Below, one piece after another: positions 26,297-33,728 of a DNA stretch of 64,000 bases. Source of the stretch: Paraflavitalea pollutisoli (lineage in GTDB: Bacteria; Bacteroidota; Bacteroidia; Chitinophagales; Chitinophagaceae); contig NZ_JARKMX010000001.1 of assembly GCF_029360705.1 (NCBI RefSeq), positions 1,054,001 through 1,118,000 on the forward strand, given 5' to 3'. The position numbers and the translations under genes were made by a program. The stretch's first letter is position 1; each line of letters begins with the position of its first letter. The notes under the pieces are model-generated. The model had not been told where the DNA came from. It did not search any database and saw only the letters and a list, made by a program, of their open reading frames with translations.

Positions 26297-26330
26297 CGGG
26301 CTTTCAACCATGGTTGAAAGCCCGTTGCTT
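26297..26330. terminator. Bidirectional terminator between the quinoprotein gene and lpxB
   Basis: A perfect 28-base palindrome (CGGGCTTTCAACCA and its complement, 26297-26324) is followed by TTGCTTTT on the plus strand and CTCCTTTT on the minus strand. It serves two convergent genes. Confidence 0.9.
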
Positions 26331-26346
26331 TTATATCGCTCAAAAT

Positions 26347-27489
26347 TTAAGACGCTTGCAAATAACGCACAATGCTGGCAGCCGCCTGGGCAGACGCATG
26401 GCCACCCTGTGATAGTAAGGCTTTCAGCGCAGCATAGTCGGCCGACAGCTGCTGACGCCGCTGAGGGCTGTTTAAAAGTTCATTCAGCTCCCGCTCCAGG
26501 TTGGCAGGGGTCAGGTCGTCTTGGATCAGTTCCTTCACCACCAGCTTGTCCATGATCAGGTTTACCAGCGAAATGTATTTTACCTTGACCAGTCGCTTGG
26601 CGATCTGGTAAGAAATATTGCTGCCCTTGTAGCAAACAACCTCCGGCACGCCAAAGAGCGCCGTTTCCAACGTAGCTGTACCCGAAGTCACCAGCGCGGC
26701 TTTGGACTGCATCAGCAAATGATAGGTCTTGCCGCTCACTGCCGATACGTTGGGGTGACCAGCCAGCAAGCCATCGTAAAAACTATCTTCCTGCCCGGGC
26801 GCCTTAGCCACCACAAACTGCAGGTGACGGAATTGTTTGCTCACCTCGAGCATGATCGGCAGTTTTTTCAGGATCTCCTGCTTACGGCTGCCCGGCAACA
26901 AAGCCACGATAGGCAGATCGGAGAGGGGGTGACCGTTGGTGGTCGTCAGTGCAGTCGGCTGCTGGGTGGCGTTCGCCTGTCTTTCTTCCACCACTTCCAC
27001 CAAGGGGTGCCCAACATATTCCACTTCCCAGTTCCATTTGTCACGATAATAATCTTTTTCAAACGGCAGTATCACCAGCATCTTGTCGATGCATTGCTTC
27101 ATTTTCTTGACCCGGTTTTCCTTCCAGGCCCATACCTGCGGAGAAATATAATAGATCACTTTGATGCCCTGCTCCTTGGCCCATTCTGCAATGCGCAGGT
27201 TAAAACCCGGGTAGTCGATCAATACCAGGGTATCGGGTCGGTTGGCCAGGATATCCTCCTTGCAAAACTTCAGGTTCCGCAGAATGGTTCCCAGGTTCAT
27301 CACCACCTCGACAAAACCCATAAAGGCCAGGTCGCGATGATGTTTCACGAGCTTGCCGCCGGCGGCTTCCATCAGGTCACCTCCCCAGCAGCGGATATCT
27401 GCCTGGGAATCGAGCTTTTTCAGTTCTTTGATCAGGTTACTTCCGTGCAGATCGCCCGAAGCTTCACCAGCTATCATATAATATCGCAT
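26347..27489 (-). CDS. lpxB: Lipid-A-disaccharide synthase
   Basis: Transfers UDP-2,3-diacylglucosamine onto lipid X to make the lipid A disaccharide; peripheral inner-membrane enzyme, GT19 family. The 380 residues begin MRYYMIAGEASGDLHG, with the family strings GGDLMEAAGG, DYPGFNLRIAEWAKEQG, YYISPQVWAWKENRVKKM, VGHPLVE and LLPGSRKQEI. Length is normal. It is the last gene of a minus-strand group with a small membrane gene and surE, about 130 bases downstream of the former, and ends at the shared palindromic terminator. The assignment is very safe. It confirms a Gram-negative envelope. Confidence 0.97.
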   Translation of the reverse strand: MRYYMIAGEASGDLHGSNLIKELKKLDSQADIRCWGGDLMEAAGGKLVKHHRDLAFMGFVEVVMNLGTILRNLKFCKEDILANRPDTLVLIDYPGFNLRIAEWAKEQGIKVIYYISPQVWAWKENRVKKMKQCIDKMLVILPFEKDYYRDKWNWEVEYVGHPLVEVVEERQANATQQPTALTTTNGHPLSDLPIVALLPGSRKQEILKKLPIMLEVSKQFRHLQFVVAKAPGQEDSFYDGLLAGHPNVSAVSGKTYHLLMQSKAALVTSGTATLETALFGVPEVVCYKGSNISYQIAKRLVKVKYISLVNLIMDKLVVKELIQDDLTPANLERELNELLNSPQRRQQLSADYAALKALLSQGGHASAQAAASIVRYLQAS

Positions 27490-27621
27490 ACTAAGCTATA
27501 GGTTTCAGGTGCAAAGTAAGTAAAAGAAGCATCGGTCAAAGGTCCGGCAAAAAAGGATTGGAGATAAAACAGGCAGCAGCGCCGTCACGAATAACGGGCT
27601 CTCACAGGGGCATGGCAGACT

Positions 27622-27918
27622 TTAAAGCGCAAATTTCAATAGCATCGCACCTATGGCGTACACCAGGGTGATCGCAAAGATGCCTTTGGCGGTCTTGTCG
27701 CGGCGGGTATTGATGTAAACAGTGAAAAGAGCAATATTCAGCAGCAGGCAGGGAACAGAGATAGCCGTTACCTGGCTTTTATTGGTGCTGACGAAATGCA
27801 GGAAATCACTCACCGTAAAATACGTGGAGAATTTGGCAAAATAGTAGATCACCAGACTGAGCAGCGGTGCAATAAAGCCAAGCAGGATACCGAAGCGGAG
27901 GTTGTCTTTCTTGAACAT
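27622..27918 (-). CDS. Small membrane protein, 98 aa
   Basis: A short hydrophobic protein with three membrane segments: FGILLGFIAPLLSLVIYYFA, CLLLNIALFTVYIN and IFAITLVYAIGAMLLKFAL. Both ends are probably cytoplasmic or short. I do not recognise a function; it is the type of small membrane gene that sits between surE and lpxB in related genomes. The ATG at 27918 is chosen because its first base overlaps the last base of the surE TAA (TAATG), a classic coupled start; a start four codons earlier (27930) would overlap surE by 13 bases. Role in envelope biogenesis is only suggested by lpxB next door. Confidence 0.8.
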   Translation of the reverse strand: MFKKDNLRFGILLGFIAPLLSLVIYYFAKFSTYFTVSDFLHFVSTNKSQVTAISVPCLLLNIALFTVYINTRRDKTAKGIFAITLVYAIGAMLLKFAL

Positions 27919-28703
27919 TAGAATTTCCACATTTTTTGCAGTTTGTCTCTAAGAACGTAATTCGTGAGATCAAATTGTACGGGTACTACGCTAACATAAT
28001 TATTTTCAAGGGCCCAGACATCCGTATCCTTACCCTTGTCGAAGTTGACGAACTCACCGGTCAGCCAGTAATATTTCCGGCCATTGGGGTCATTGCGTTC
28101 AATAAAATCTTCTTCATATTTGGCATAAGCCTGCCGGCAAATACGAATGCCTTTGATGAGCGATTCGTCGACGGCCGGGAAGTTGACATTAAGCACCATA
28201 TGCTTGTCTGCCTTGCGTTTCAACATTTGCTCTACAATGATACGGGCATATTTACGCGCGGCGTCGAAATTGGCCTCGATGCTGTGGTCGAGCAGGGAAA
28301 AGCCGATAGAAGGAATGCTTTCAATGGCCGCTTCAACGGCGGCAGACATGGTACCGGAATAGATAACATTGATAGAATGGTTGGCGCCATGGTTGATCCC
28401 GCTGATGCAAAGATCGGGTTTACGGTGCAGCACTTTGTCGACGGCCAGCTTCACGCAATCCACCGGCGTGCCGGTACACTGATAGGCTTCAATGCCATCA
28501 AAAAGGGGCACTGCCGTCAAGCGCAAGGGCTGACCGATGGTAATGGCGTGGCCCATGCCCGACTGGGGCTTATCGGGTGCTACCACTACGATCTTACCGA
28601 GGTCTTTTACCGCTTCTACGAGGTTGCGTATGCCCGGGGCTGTAATGCCATCGTCGTTGACGACCAGGATTACAGGTTCTTCTTTTTTCTTCGCTTTGGC
28701 CAT
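27918..28703 (-). CDS. surE: 5'/3'-nucleotidase SurE
   Basis: Metal-dependent phosphatase that dephosphorylates nucleoside monophosphates and some phosphoesters in the cytoplasm. The ATG at 28703 gives 261 residues starting MAKAKKKEEP; the open frame extends further up to 28826, but that part has no similarity to the family. The acid pair Asp17-Asp18 in VVNDDGI binds the metal, and GISGINHGANHSINVIYSGT is the family signature, along with APDKPQSGMGHAITI and YWLTGE. It overlaps the next gene by one base and heads a surE-membrane protein-lpxB unit. The assignment is safe. Confidence 0.95.
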   Translation of the reverse strand: MAKAKKKEEPVILVVNDDGITAPGIRNLVEAVKDLGKIVVVAPDKPQSGMGHAITIGQPLRLTAVPLFDGIEAYQCTGTPVDCVKLAVDKVLHRKPDLCISGINHGANHSINVIYSGTMSAAVEAAIESIPSIGFSLLDHSIEANFDAARKYARIIVEQMLKRKADKHMVLNVNFPAVDESLIKGIRICRQAYAKYEEDFIERNDPNGRKYYWLTGEFVNFDKGKDTDVWALENNYVSVVPVQFDLTNYVLRDKLQKMWKF

Positions 28704-28991
28704 AACTGATATTGAACAGGTAACAAAAGTGCTGAATATTTTCGGTGGCACAAAAAGAAACCAGCGTTCCTGATTGAATAACAACGCAAAAGCGTTGATT
28801 GGTACATCGGATTCGCCGCGGAGCATCCGGTCAGGCAGTAGCCTTTATCACGTATAAACGCAGTGCAGTCGACGACGTTCGCCGCCCCCACCCATCAACA
28901 CACACGCGACCATTACAGACGTTCACAAAGCCATATCGGACGGACCGAACCCGGAAAACCAGGCAGGCCAGCCGATGGGAGCGGCATGGCG

Positions 28992-29030
28992 CCAGCCCCT
29001 GCAGGGCTACCGGGAGTCCTGCAGGGCTGG
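28992..29030. repeat. GC-rich hairpin containing two CCTGCAGGGCT copies
   Basis: The arms pair over about 16 bases with one bulged C and one G-T pair, around ACCGGG. The 11-base direct repeats at 28998-29008 and 29018-29028 each contain the palindrome CCTGCAGG. No T-run follows, so it is not a standard terminator. Confidence 0.6.
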
Positions 29031-29201
29031 CTCATTATTTATTGATAATGAATTGTATAGCTTGTCTTCTTGACGTTCACCTCGACTGTTTGAAGCTGGT
29101 TTCCAACCCCTCCGGCCACCAGCCCCAAGGCTGGCAACCACCCACCGGCTTACGGAAGCCGGAATTTTCCACAGCGGGATGGAAATCCGGACGCTATGCG
29201 C

Positions 29202-29209
29202 TACCTTTG
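29202..29209 (+). promoter_or_regulatory. -7 element TACCTTTG for atpG
   Basis: Exact TAnnTTTG match 75 bases before the atpG start. It implies that atpG has its own promoter. Confidence 0.45.
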
Positions 29210-29220
29210 CCGCCGATTAA

Positions 29221-29252
29221 AAAAGGCTATTGGGTTCCTCCGGGAAGCCTTT
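29221..29252 (+). other. Hairpin in the atpG leader
   Basis: AAAAGGCT and AGCCTTTA arms enclose a 17-base loop in which GGTTCC can pair with GGGAA(G)CC in an alternative form. The 3' side ends TTTATT. It may be an attenuator or a weak terminator. Confidence 0.35.
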
Positions 29253-29283
29253 ATTGTAAAGCAAACTTTTCAACCCTCCATAC

Positions 29284-30165
29284 ATGGCAGGCCAATTAAA
29301 AGAAGTACGTAACAGGATCAAATCGGTACAGAATACGCAGCAGATCACCAAAGCGATGAAAATGGTTAGTGCTGCCAAATTGCGTAAAGCTCAGGACGCT
29401 ATCATCCAAATGCGCCCCTACGCCCGCAAATTGCAGGAAGTATTGAGCAACATCGTAACCAGTGCGGAAGGAGAAGTTGGTAGCAACCTGGCCACAGAGA
29501 GACCCATTGAAAAAGTATTGCTGATCGTGATCACCAGCGACCGTGGTTTGAGCGGCGCCTATAACGCCAACGTGATCAAGCTGGCAAAAACCACGATCAA
29601 AGAAAAATATGCCGACCAGGCTGCCAAAGGCAATGTGCAGATCTGGAGCATTGGTAAGAAAGGCTTCGAGCATTTCTCCAAGAACAAGTTCAATGCAGAC
29701 GAGACCTACAAAGATATTTTCCTCAACCTCACTTTCGAGAACGTACAGGCCTGCGCACAAGCAGCCGTAAAAGCTTTTGAAAACGGTCAGTTTGACGTCG
29801 TAGAACTCGTGTACAGCGAATTCAAGAACGCAGCTACCCAAAACTTCGTTCTCGAGCGTTTCCTGCCCATCCCCAAAGTGGAGCAGAAAGCCGGCGCCAA
29901 GAAAAGCGACTTCATCTTCGAACCTTCACAGCAGGAGCTGATCGCCGAACTGATGCCGAAGATCCTCAACACGCAATTGTTCAAGGCAGTGCTCGATGCA
30001 CACGCTTCTGAACATGGCGCCCGTATGACAGCCATGGATAAGGCGACAGAGAACGCCAATGAAATGTTGAAAACCCTCAAGATCTCTTACAACCGTGCAC
30101 GCCAGGCAGCCATCACTACCGAGCTCACAGAGATCGTAAGTGGTGCAGCAGCCCTGCAGGGATAA
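29284..30165 (+). CDS. atpG: F1F0 ATP synthase subunit gamma
   Basis: The rotating central stalk of F1. The 293-residue protein begins with the conserved coiled-coil (LKEVRNRIKSVQNTQQITKAMKMVSAAKLRKAQ) and ends with its partner helix (MTAMDKATENANEMLKTL...YNRARQAAITTELTEIVSGAAAL). The middle holds the VITSDRGLSGAYNANV strand of the Rossmann-like domain. Length is normal. Unusually, atpH and atpA are not directly upstream: surE is divergent from it and scpB follows 40 bases later, so the gamma gene stands apart from the rest of the operon with its own promoter. Other ATP synthase genes must be elsewhere. Confidence 0.97.
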   Translation: MAGQLKEVRNRIKSVQNTQQITKAMKMVSAAKLRKAQDAIIQMRPYARKLQEVLSNIVTSAEGEVGSNLATERPIEKVLLIVITSDRGLSGAYNANVIKLAKTTIKEKYADQAAKGNVQIWSIGKKGFEHFSKNKFNADETYKDIFLNLTFENVQACAQAAVKAFENGQFDVVELVYSEFKNAATQNFVLERFLPIPKVEQKAGAKKSDFIFEPSQQELIAELMPKILNTQLFKAVLDAHASEHGARMTAMDKATENANEMLKTLKISYNRARQAAITTELTEIVSGAAALQG

Positions 30166-30205
30166 TTCATCATTTTATTGTTTTTTGCGTCCATAAACTG
30201 CCAGC

Positions 30206-31384
30206 ATGGAAATCGGACATCTTATACCACATATCGAGGCCCTTATTTTTGCCAGCGATAAGCCCCTGACCGCATTGGAGCTAACCGATCTCATCAACAA
30301 TGCCTTTGGCTTTATGGAGGATAAGATCGTGCTGGACCAGGTAGAGGCAGCCATCGAGGGCGTAGTAGAAAAATACAGATCAGAGTTCTATCCTTTTGAG
30401 GTCAAGGAAAGCGGCGGAGGCTGGCAATTCCTGACCAAGAGAGATTTTCATAAAACCGTTGCCCAGCTCAATGGAGAGAAGTTCCTCAAGCGCCTGTCTT
30501 CAGCCGCCCTGGAAGCCCTGTCCATCATCGCTTACAAGCAACCGGTTACCAAGGCGGAGATCGAGGCCATTCGCGGCGTAAGCAGTGACTATGCGATCCA
30601 GAAGCTGCTCGAAAAAGAGTTGATCGTGATCACTGGCCGCAACGAAGCCCTGCCAGGCCATCCGCTGGTATATGCCACTTCCAAGAACTTCATGGATTAT
30701 TTCGGCATCAACTCACCCGAAGACCTGCCCAAGCTCAAGGAAATATTCGACGAAAACTTGGTAGACGCCACAAGGGTCGACGATGCCGTCGCACAACAAA
30801 CTGCCGGCGACGCCGCAGCAACGGAAGAAGATGCCAACCTCGCCGTAGGCGAGAACGGTGAGCTCATCGAAGGCAGCACAGGCCCCCACCTCAATGGAGA
30901 GAAGATCGACTTCGAGACGGGAGAGGTCCTGGAAGAAGGCACAGAACAATCCGCCACCGATGACTTGTCGGAAGAAGAAGCCGGCGAAGAAGAGGCAACT
31001 GACGACGAGAACGCAGCCGACGAGCTAGCGGGCGACGAAGAACTGGCCGATGAAGAAGCCGGTGAAGACGAAGGAGAAGAAGCAGACTACGACCCCGCCA
31101 GCGAAGACGAGGAAGAAGAGGCAGCAGCCGAAGAAGAGGACGAAGAAAGCGAGGAAGAAGAAACGGAGGAGGACGTAGAGGCTGAGGACGACGAAGAAGA
31201 TAACGACGACGAAGACGAAGCGGAAGATGCCGGGGACGACGAAGAAGAGGAAGCCGACGACGAAGCCGGTGATGAAGAGCTGGCCGATGAAGAAGCGGGA
31301 GAAGAGGAAAGCGACGACGACGACCAAGACGACGAAGGAGATCAGGACGAGGAAGAAGACAAAAACAAGTCCGACCGTTCCTAG
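30206..31384 (+). CDS. scpB: Segregation and condensation protein B with long acidic tail
   Basis: Partner of ScpA and SMC in the condensin-like complex that organises the chromosome. Residues 1-~185 are the two winged-helix domains of ScpB: HIEALIFASDKPLT, GGWQFLTKRDF, LSSAALEALSIIAYKQPVTKAEIEAIRGV and LVYATSKNFMDYFGI. After that comes a ~200-residue low-complexity tail made mostly of Asp, Glu, Ala and Gly, ending DKNKSDRS. The tail roughly doubles the usual length of the protein, is surely disordered and is strongly negative; its role is unknown. DNA here is dominated by GAAGA-like triplets on the plus strand, which makes spurious antisense frames. A terminator follows 42 bases after the stop. 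Confidence 0.93.
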   Translation: MEIGHLIPHIEALIFASDKPLTALELTDLINNAFGFMEDKIVLDQVEAAIEGVVEKYRSEFYPFEVKESGGGWQFLTKRDFHKTVAQLNGEKFLKRLSSAALEALSIIAYKQPVTKAEIEAIRGVSSDYAIQKLLEKELIVITGRNEALPGHPLVYATSKNFMDYFGINSPEDLPKLKEIFDENLVDATRVDDAVAQQTAGDAAATEEDANLAVGENGELIEGSTGPHLNGEKIDFETGEVLEEGTEQSATDDLSEEEAGEEEATDDENAADELAGDEELADEEAGEDEGEEADYDPASEDEEEEAAAEEEDEESEEEETEEDVEAEDDEEDNDDEDEAEDAGDDEEEEADDEAGDEELADEEAGEEESDDDDQDDEGDQDEEEDKNKSDRS

Positions 31385-31425
31385 GGACCGGAAGCGATGA
31401 TAAAATATAGTTTTTTAAGATGTAG

Positions 31426-31455
31426 ATGTCACGGCCCGGCCGTGACATTTTTTTT
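31426..31455 (+). terminator. Intrinsic terminator after scpB
   Basis: ATGTCACGGC, loop CCG, GCCGTGACAT, then a run of eight Ts. It lies between scpB and the true lysA start, showing that an in-frame ATG inside its 5' arm (31426) is not the lysA start. Confidence 0.93.
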
Positions 31456-31473
31456 ACAGTATATTCGCACACT

Positions 31474-32688
31474 ATGTCACAGCAACTCACGAAGGAATAT
31501 ATAGCCCAACTGGCCGCAGAGTTCGGCACCCCCCTTTACGTATACCATGCAGAAAAGATCAAAGAACAATACCAGAAACTGACGACCGCCTTTAGCAAAA
31601 GCAATACGGTTTTCTTCTACGCCTGCAAAGCCCTCACCAATATCAATGTACTCAAATACGTTTGTTCATTGGGTGCCAATGTAGACTGTAGCTCGATCAA
31701 CGAAGCCAAACTGGCCCTCCATGCCGGTTTTCCGCCCGAACGTATCCTGTATACCTCCAACGGTATCGCTTTCAGCGAAATCGCTGAAGCCAAAGAATTG
31801 GGCATCATCATCAACATCGATAGCCTCTCCAACCTCGATAAATTTGGCGAAGCTTACGGGCATAGCTATCCGGTAGGGTTACGCCTCCGGCCCAATATCA
31901 TGGCAGGTGGTAACCTGAAGATCTCTACCGGCCACGACAAAAGTAAATTTGGCATTCCCGTCGACCAGATCGACCAGGTGCTCGCGCTTGTAAAAAAACA
32001 CAACCTGCGCATCAGTGACCTGCACATCCACACAGGTAGTGAGATCAAAGATGTAGAAGTGTTTGTAAAAGGTATCGAAGTATTGTTCAATATCATTCCC
32101 CACTTCAAGGAACTGGAGTTCATCGACCTCGGTGGTGGATTCAAGGTGCCCTATAAAGACGGTGACGTAGAAACGGATATCAACCTGCTAGCCCAAAAGG
32201 TCAATGAAGCCTTTGCAGCACACCCCAATCCGGGTGGTCGCCCCTTACAGGTATGGTTCGAGCCCGGTAAATTCCTTGTCAGCGAATGTGGTTATTTCGT
32301 AACGCAGGTCAATGTGATCAAAGAAACAGCGGCCGCAACATTCGTCAGCGTAGACAGCGGATTCAATCACCTCATTCGCCCCATGTTTTACGATGCCTAT
32401 CACCACATCGAAAACATCAGCAATCCCACGGGCGAACAGAAGAAATATTCCGTTGTCGGTAATATCTGCGAGACCGACACTTTTGCCTGGGATCGCACCC
32501 TGAACGAAGTACGGGAAGGAGATTACCTGGTATTCCGCAATGCCGGCGCCTATGGTTTTGAAATGTCATCCAACTTCAACGCCCGCTACAAACCAGCCGA
32601 AGTGTTGGTGATCGATGGCAAGGCACATTTGATCCGCAAGCGGGATGAGTTCAACGATCTGCTAAGAAACCAGATAGAAGTCTTATAA
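31474..32688 (+). CDS. lysA: Diaminopimelate decarboxylase
   Basis: PLP enzyme that decarboxylates meso-diaminopimelate to lysine, the last step of lysine biosynthesis. The ATG at 31474 gives 404 residues beginning MSQQLTKEYI; an earlier ATG at 31426 lies within the scpB terminator. PLP-binding Lys52 is in FYACKALTN. Other family features are VDCSSINEAKLAL, DLHIHTGSEIKD, EFIDLGGGFKVPY, WFEPGKFLVSECG and VGNICETDTFAWDR, the last with the catalytic Cys contributed across the dimer. It is flanked by terminators on both sides, so it is a single-gene transcript. The assignment is very safe. Confidence 0.97.
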   Translation: MSQQLTKEYIAQLAAEFGTPLYVYHAEKIKEQYQKLTTAFSKSNTVFFYACKALTNINVLKYVCSLGANVDCSSINEAKLALHAGFPPERILYTSNGIAFSEIAEAKELGIIINIDSLSNLDKFGEAYGHSYPVGLRLRPNIMAGGNLKISTGHDKSKFGIPVDQIDQVLALVKKHNLRISDLHIHTGSEIKDVEVFVKGIEVLFNIIPHFKELEFIDLGGGFKVPYKDGDVETDINLLAQKVNEAFAAHPNPGGRPLQVWFEPGKFLVSECGYFVTQVNVIKETAAATFVSVDSGFNHLIRPMFYDAYHHIENISNPTGEQKKYSVVGNICETDTFAWDRTLNEVREGDYLVFRNAGAYGFEMSSNFNARYKPAEVLVIDGKAHLIRKRDEFNDLLRNQIEVL

Positions 32689-32695
32689 CAAGATA

Positions 32696-32726
32696 AAAAG
32701 CGGGTCATGCGACCCGCTTTTGTTTT
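32696..32726 (+). terminator. Intrinsic terminator after lysA
   Basis: AAAAGCGGGTC, loop ATGC, GACCCGCTTTT, followed by GTTTT. The 11-bp stem is perfect. It may also serve the convergent gene ending at 32747. Confidence 0.93.
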
Positions 32727-32746
32727 ATACATGGTTATACTTTCCC

Positions 32747-33325
32747 TTAAGGCAAATAATTGTAATCGATCTTCACGCCCCGCAATAAACGAACATCCTC
32801 TTCTGTTGGCTTGCCGGTACCGTATATTTCGATAAAGTACAGGTACTTGTCTTTGATCAGTCCACCAGCATCGAAATGATCGATCAGCTTCGCCGCATAG
32901 TTATCGGGCGCCAGCGTAGCGGGCGGTAAAAAGTCAATGGTCACTTCCACCTCACCACTGGGACAACGATGATCGATGCTTTTCTTCAGGATGAAGAATT
33001 GCATATCCTCGTGTCCGGTATTTTTATAATACACCGTCACAGACCGGATCACCGCATTCACCGGCAATGGCAAAGCAGCAGTCAATCCAGTACCGGCCAT
33101 GACCGTTTGACGTCCATCCTGAAAATGATCGATATAGCCCAGTGAGCTATCGGCCGGGAAAAATACCCTCGAGTCGAGGTAAACGGTGTGTGCACCCTTG
33201 CTTCTTACAATGGCAACGGGTTTTAGTGTTTTCGTGGAAGTGGGCCTGGCAGTTTTTGAAGCTGCAGCAGCTTTAGGTGGGGCTTTCTTCGCTGCTTTCT
33301 TGGCAGTTTTCTTCTTGAGCGCCAT
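32747..33325 (-). CDS. Hypothetical protein with Lys/Ala-rich N-terminus, 192 aa
   Basis: I do not recognise the family. The first ~35 residues are a histone H1-like basic, disordered stretch (KKKTAKKAAKKAPPKAAAA) followed by a ~150-residue domain predicted from its pattern to be mostly beta-strands (YLDSRVFFPADSSLGYIDHF, IRSVTVYYKNTGHEDMQFFIL, YLYFIEIYGTGKP). No signal peptide or membrane segment is present. The composition of the tail suggests nucleic-acid or polyanion binding, but that is inference. It lies convergent to lysA and alone on its strand. The beta domain has no catalytic motif I can identify. Confidence 0.8.
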   Translation of the reverse strand: MALKKKTAKKAAKKAPPKAAAASKTARPTSTKTLKPVAIVRSKGAHTVYLDSRVFFPADSSLGYIDHFQDGRQTVMAGTGLTAALPLPVNAVIRSVTVYYKNTGHEDMQFFILKKSIDHRCPSGEVEVTIDFLPPATLAPDNYAAKLIDHFDAGGLIKDKYLYFIEIYGTGKPTEEDVRLLRGVKIDYNYLP

Positions 33326-33728
33326 GGTACTAATTTTAGGTTATAGGTCAATGAGTTCGCAAGTTACCTAGATAGTAAGTCGCAGGAAATACCACTATGT
33401 GGTAAAAATCAAGCCGTAAATTCCTTGATATGCCATTCAATTTTAATGCTTACGCCTGCCTGCTGCCAGAATGATTGATATACTACCCAAATCCATTAGT
33501 CCCTTCTTTGCGTATATACTATTGTTTACAGTTATCGATGATCTTTACTGCTGGGTTTTCAAAAGGGCTACGCCATCTGCGTGGTCCTTTTTTGTTAAGC
33601 GATAGGGAGAAAGCTTACCTGGTCAACTTCTGTCATGGTCAACCCGTTATCCGGTCCTATTTGTTATTTTCTTCATGTAGCGTTGCCGAAATCTTGGTAT
33701 TTTTAGTATAGAACCAAAAACTGTTTCT
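33326..33728. other. Intergenic region with orphan terminator
   Basis: About 400 bases between a minus gene and the papain-like gene. It holds a plus-strand terminator-like hairpin (33561-33593) with no plus gene before it. A 78-codon plus frame (33475-33711) overlaps this hairpin and lacks protein-like features. Confidence 0.5.
33561..33593 (+). terminator. Orphan plus-strand terminator-like hairpin
   Basis: AAAAGG-gct-ACGC, loop CATCT, GCGT-ggt-CCTTTTTT, with a short internal loop. No plus-strand gene lies between it and the lysA terminator about 840 bases back, so it may end a small RNA or protect the papain-like gene from read-through. Confidence 0.5.

Larger units (their letters stand above)
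28704..29283. other. Divergent intergenic region between surE and atpG
   Basis: No convincing gene. It holds an imperfect hairpin with two direct copies of CCTGCAGGGCT (28992-29030), a -7 box for atpG (29202-29209) and a second hairpin in the atpG leader (29221-29252). A plus-strand frame across 28799-29299 is rejected as it lacks protein-like composition and overlaps atpG. Confidence 0.6.

Noticed and set aside
28799-29299. A 166-codon plus frame upstream of atpG
   Set aside because: It overlaps the start of atpG in another frame, crosses the atpG -7 box and hairpins and has no protein-like pattern.
30891-31529. Arg/Leu/Pro-rich minus frames opposite the scpB tail
   Set aside because: They are the reverse complement of the Glu/Asp-rich coding sequence and cross the scpB terminator.
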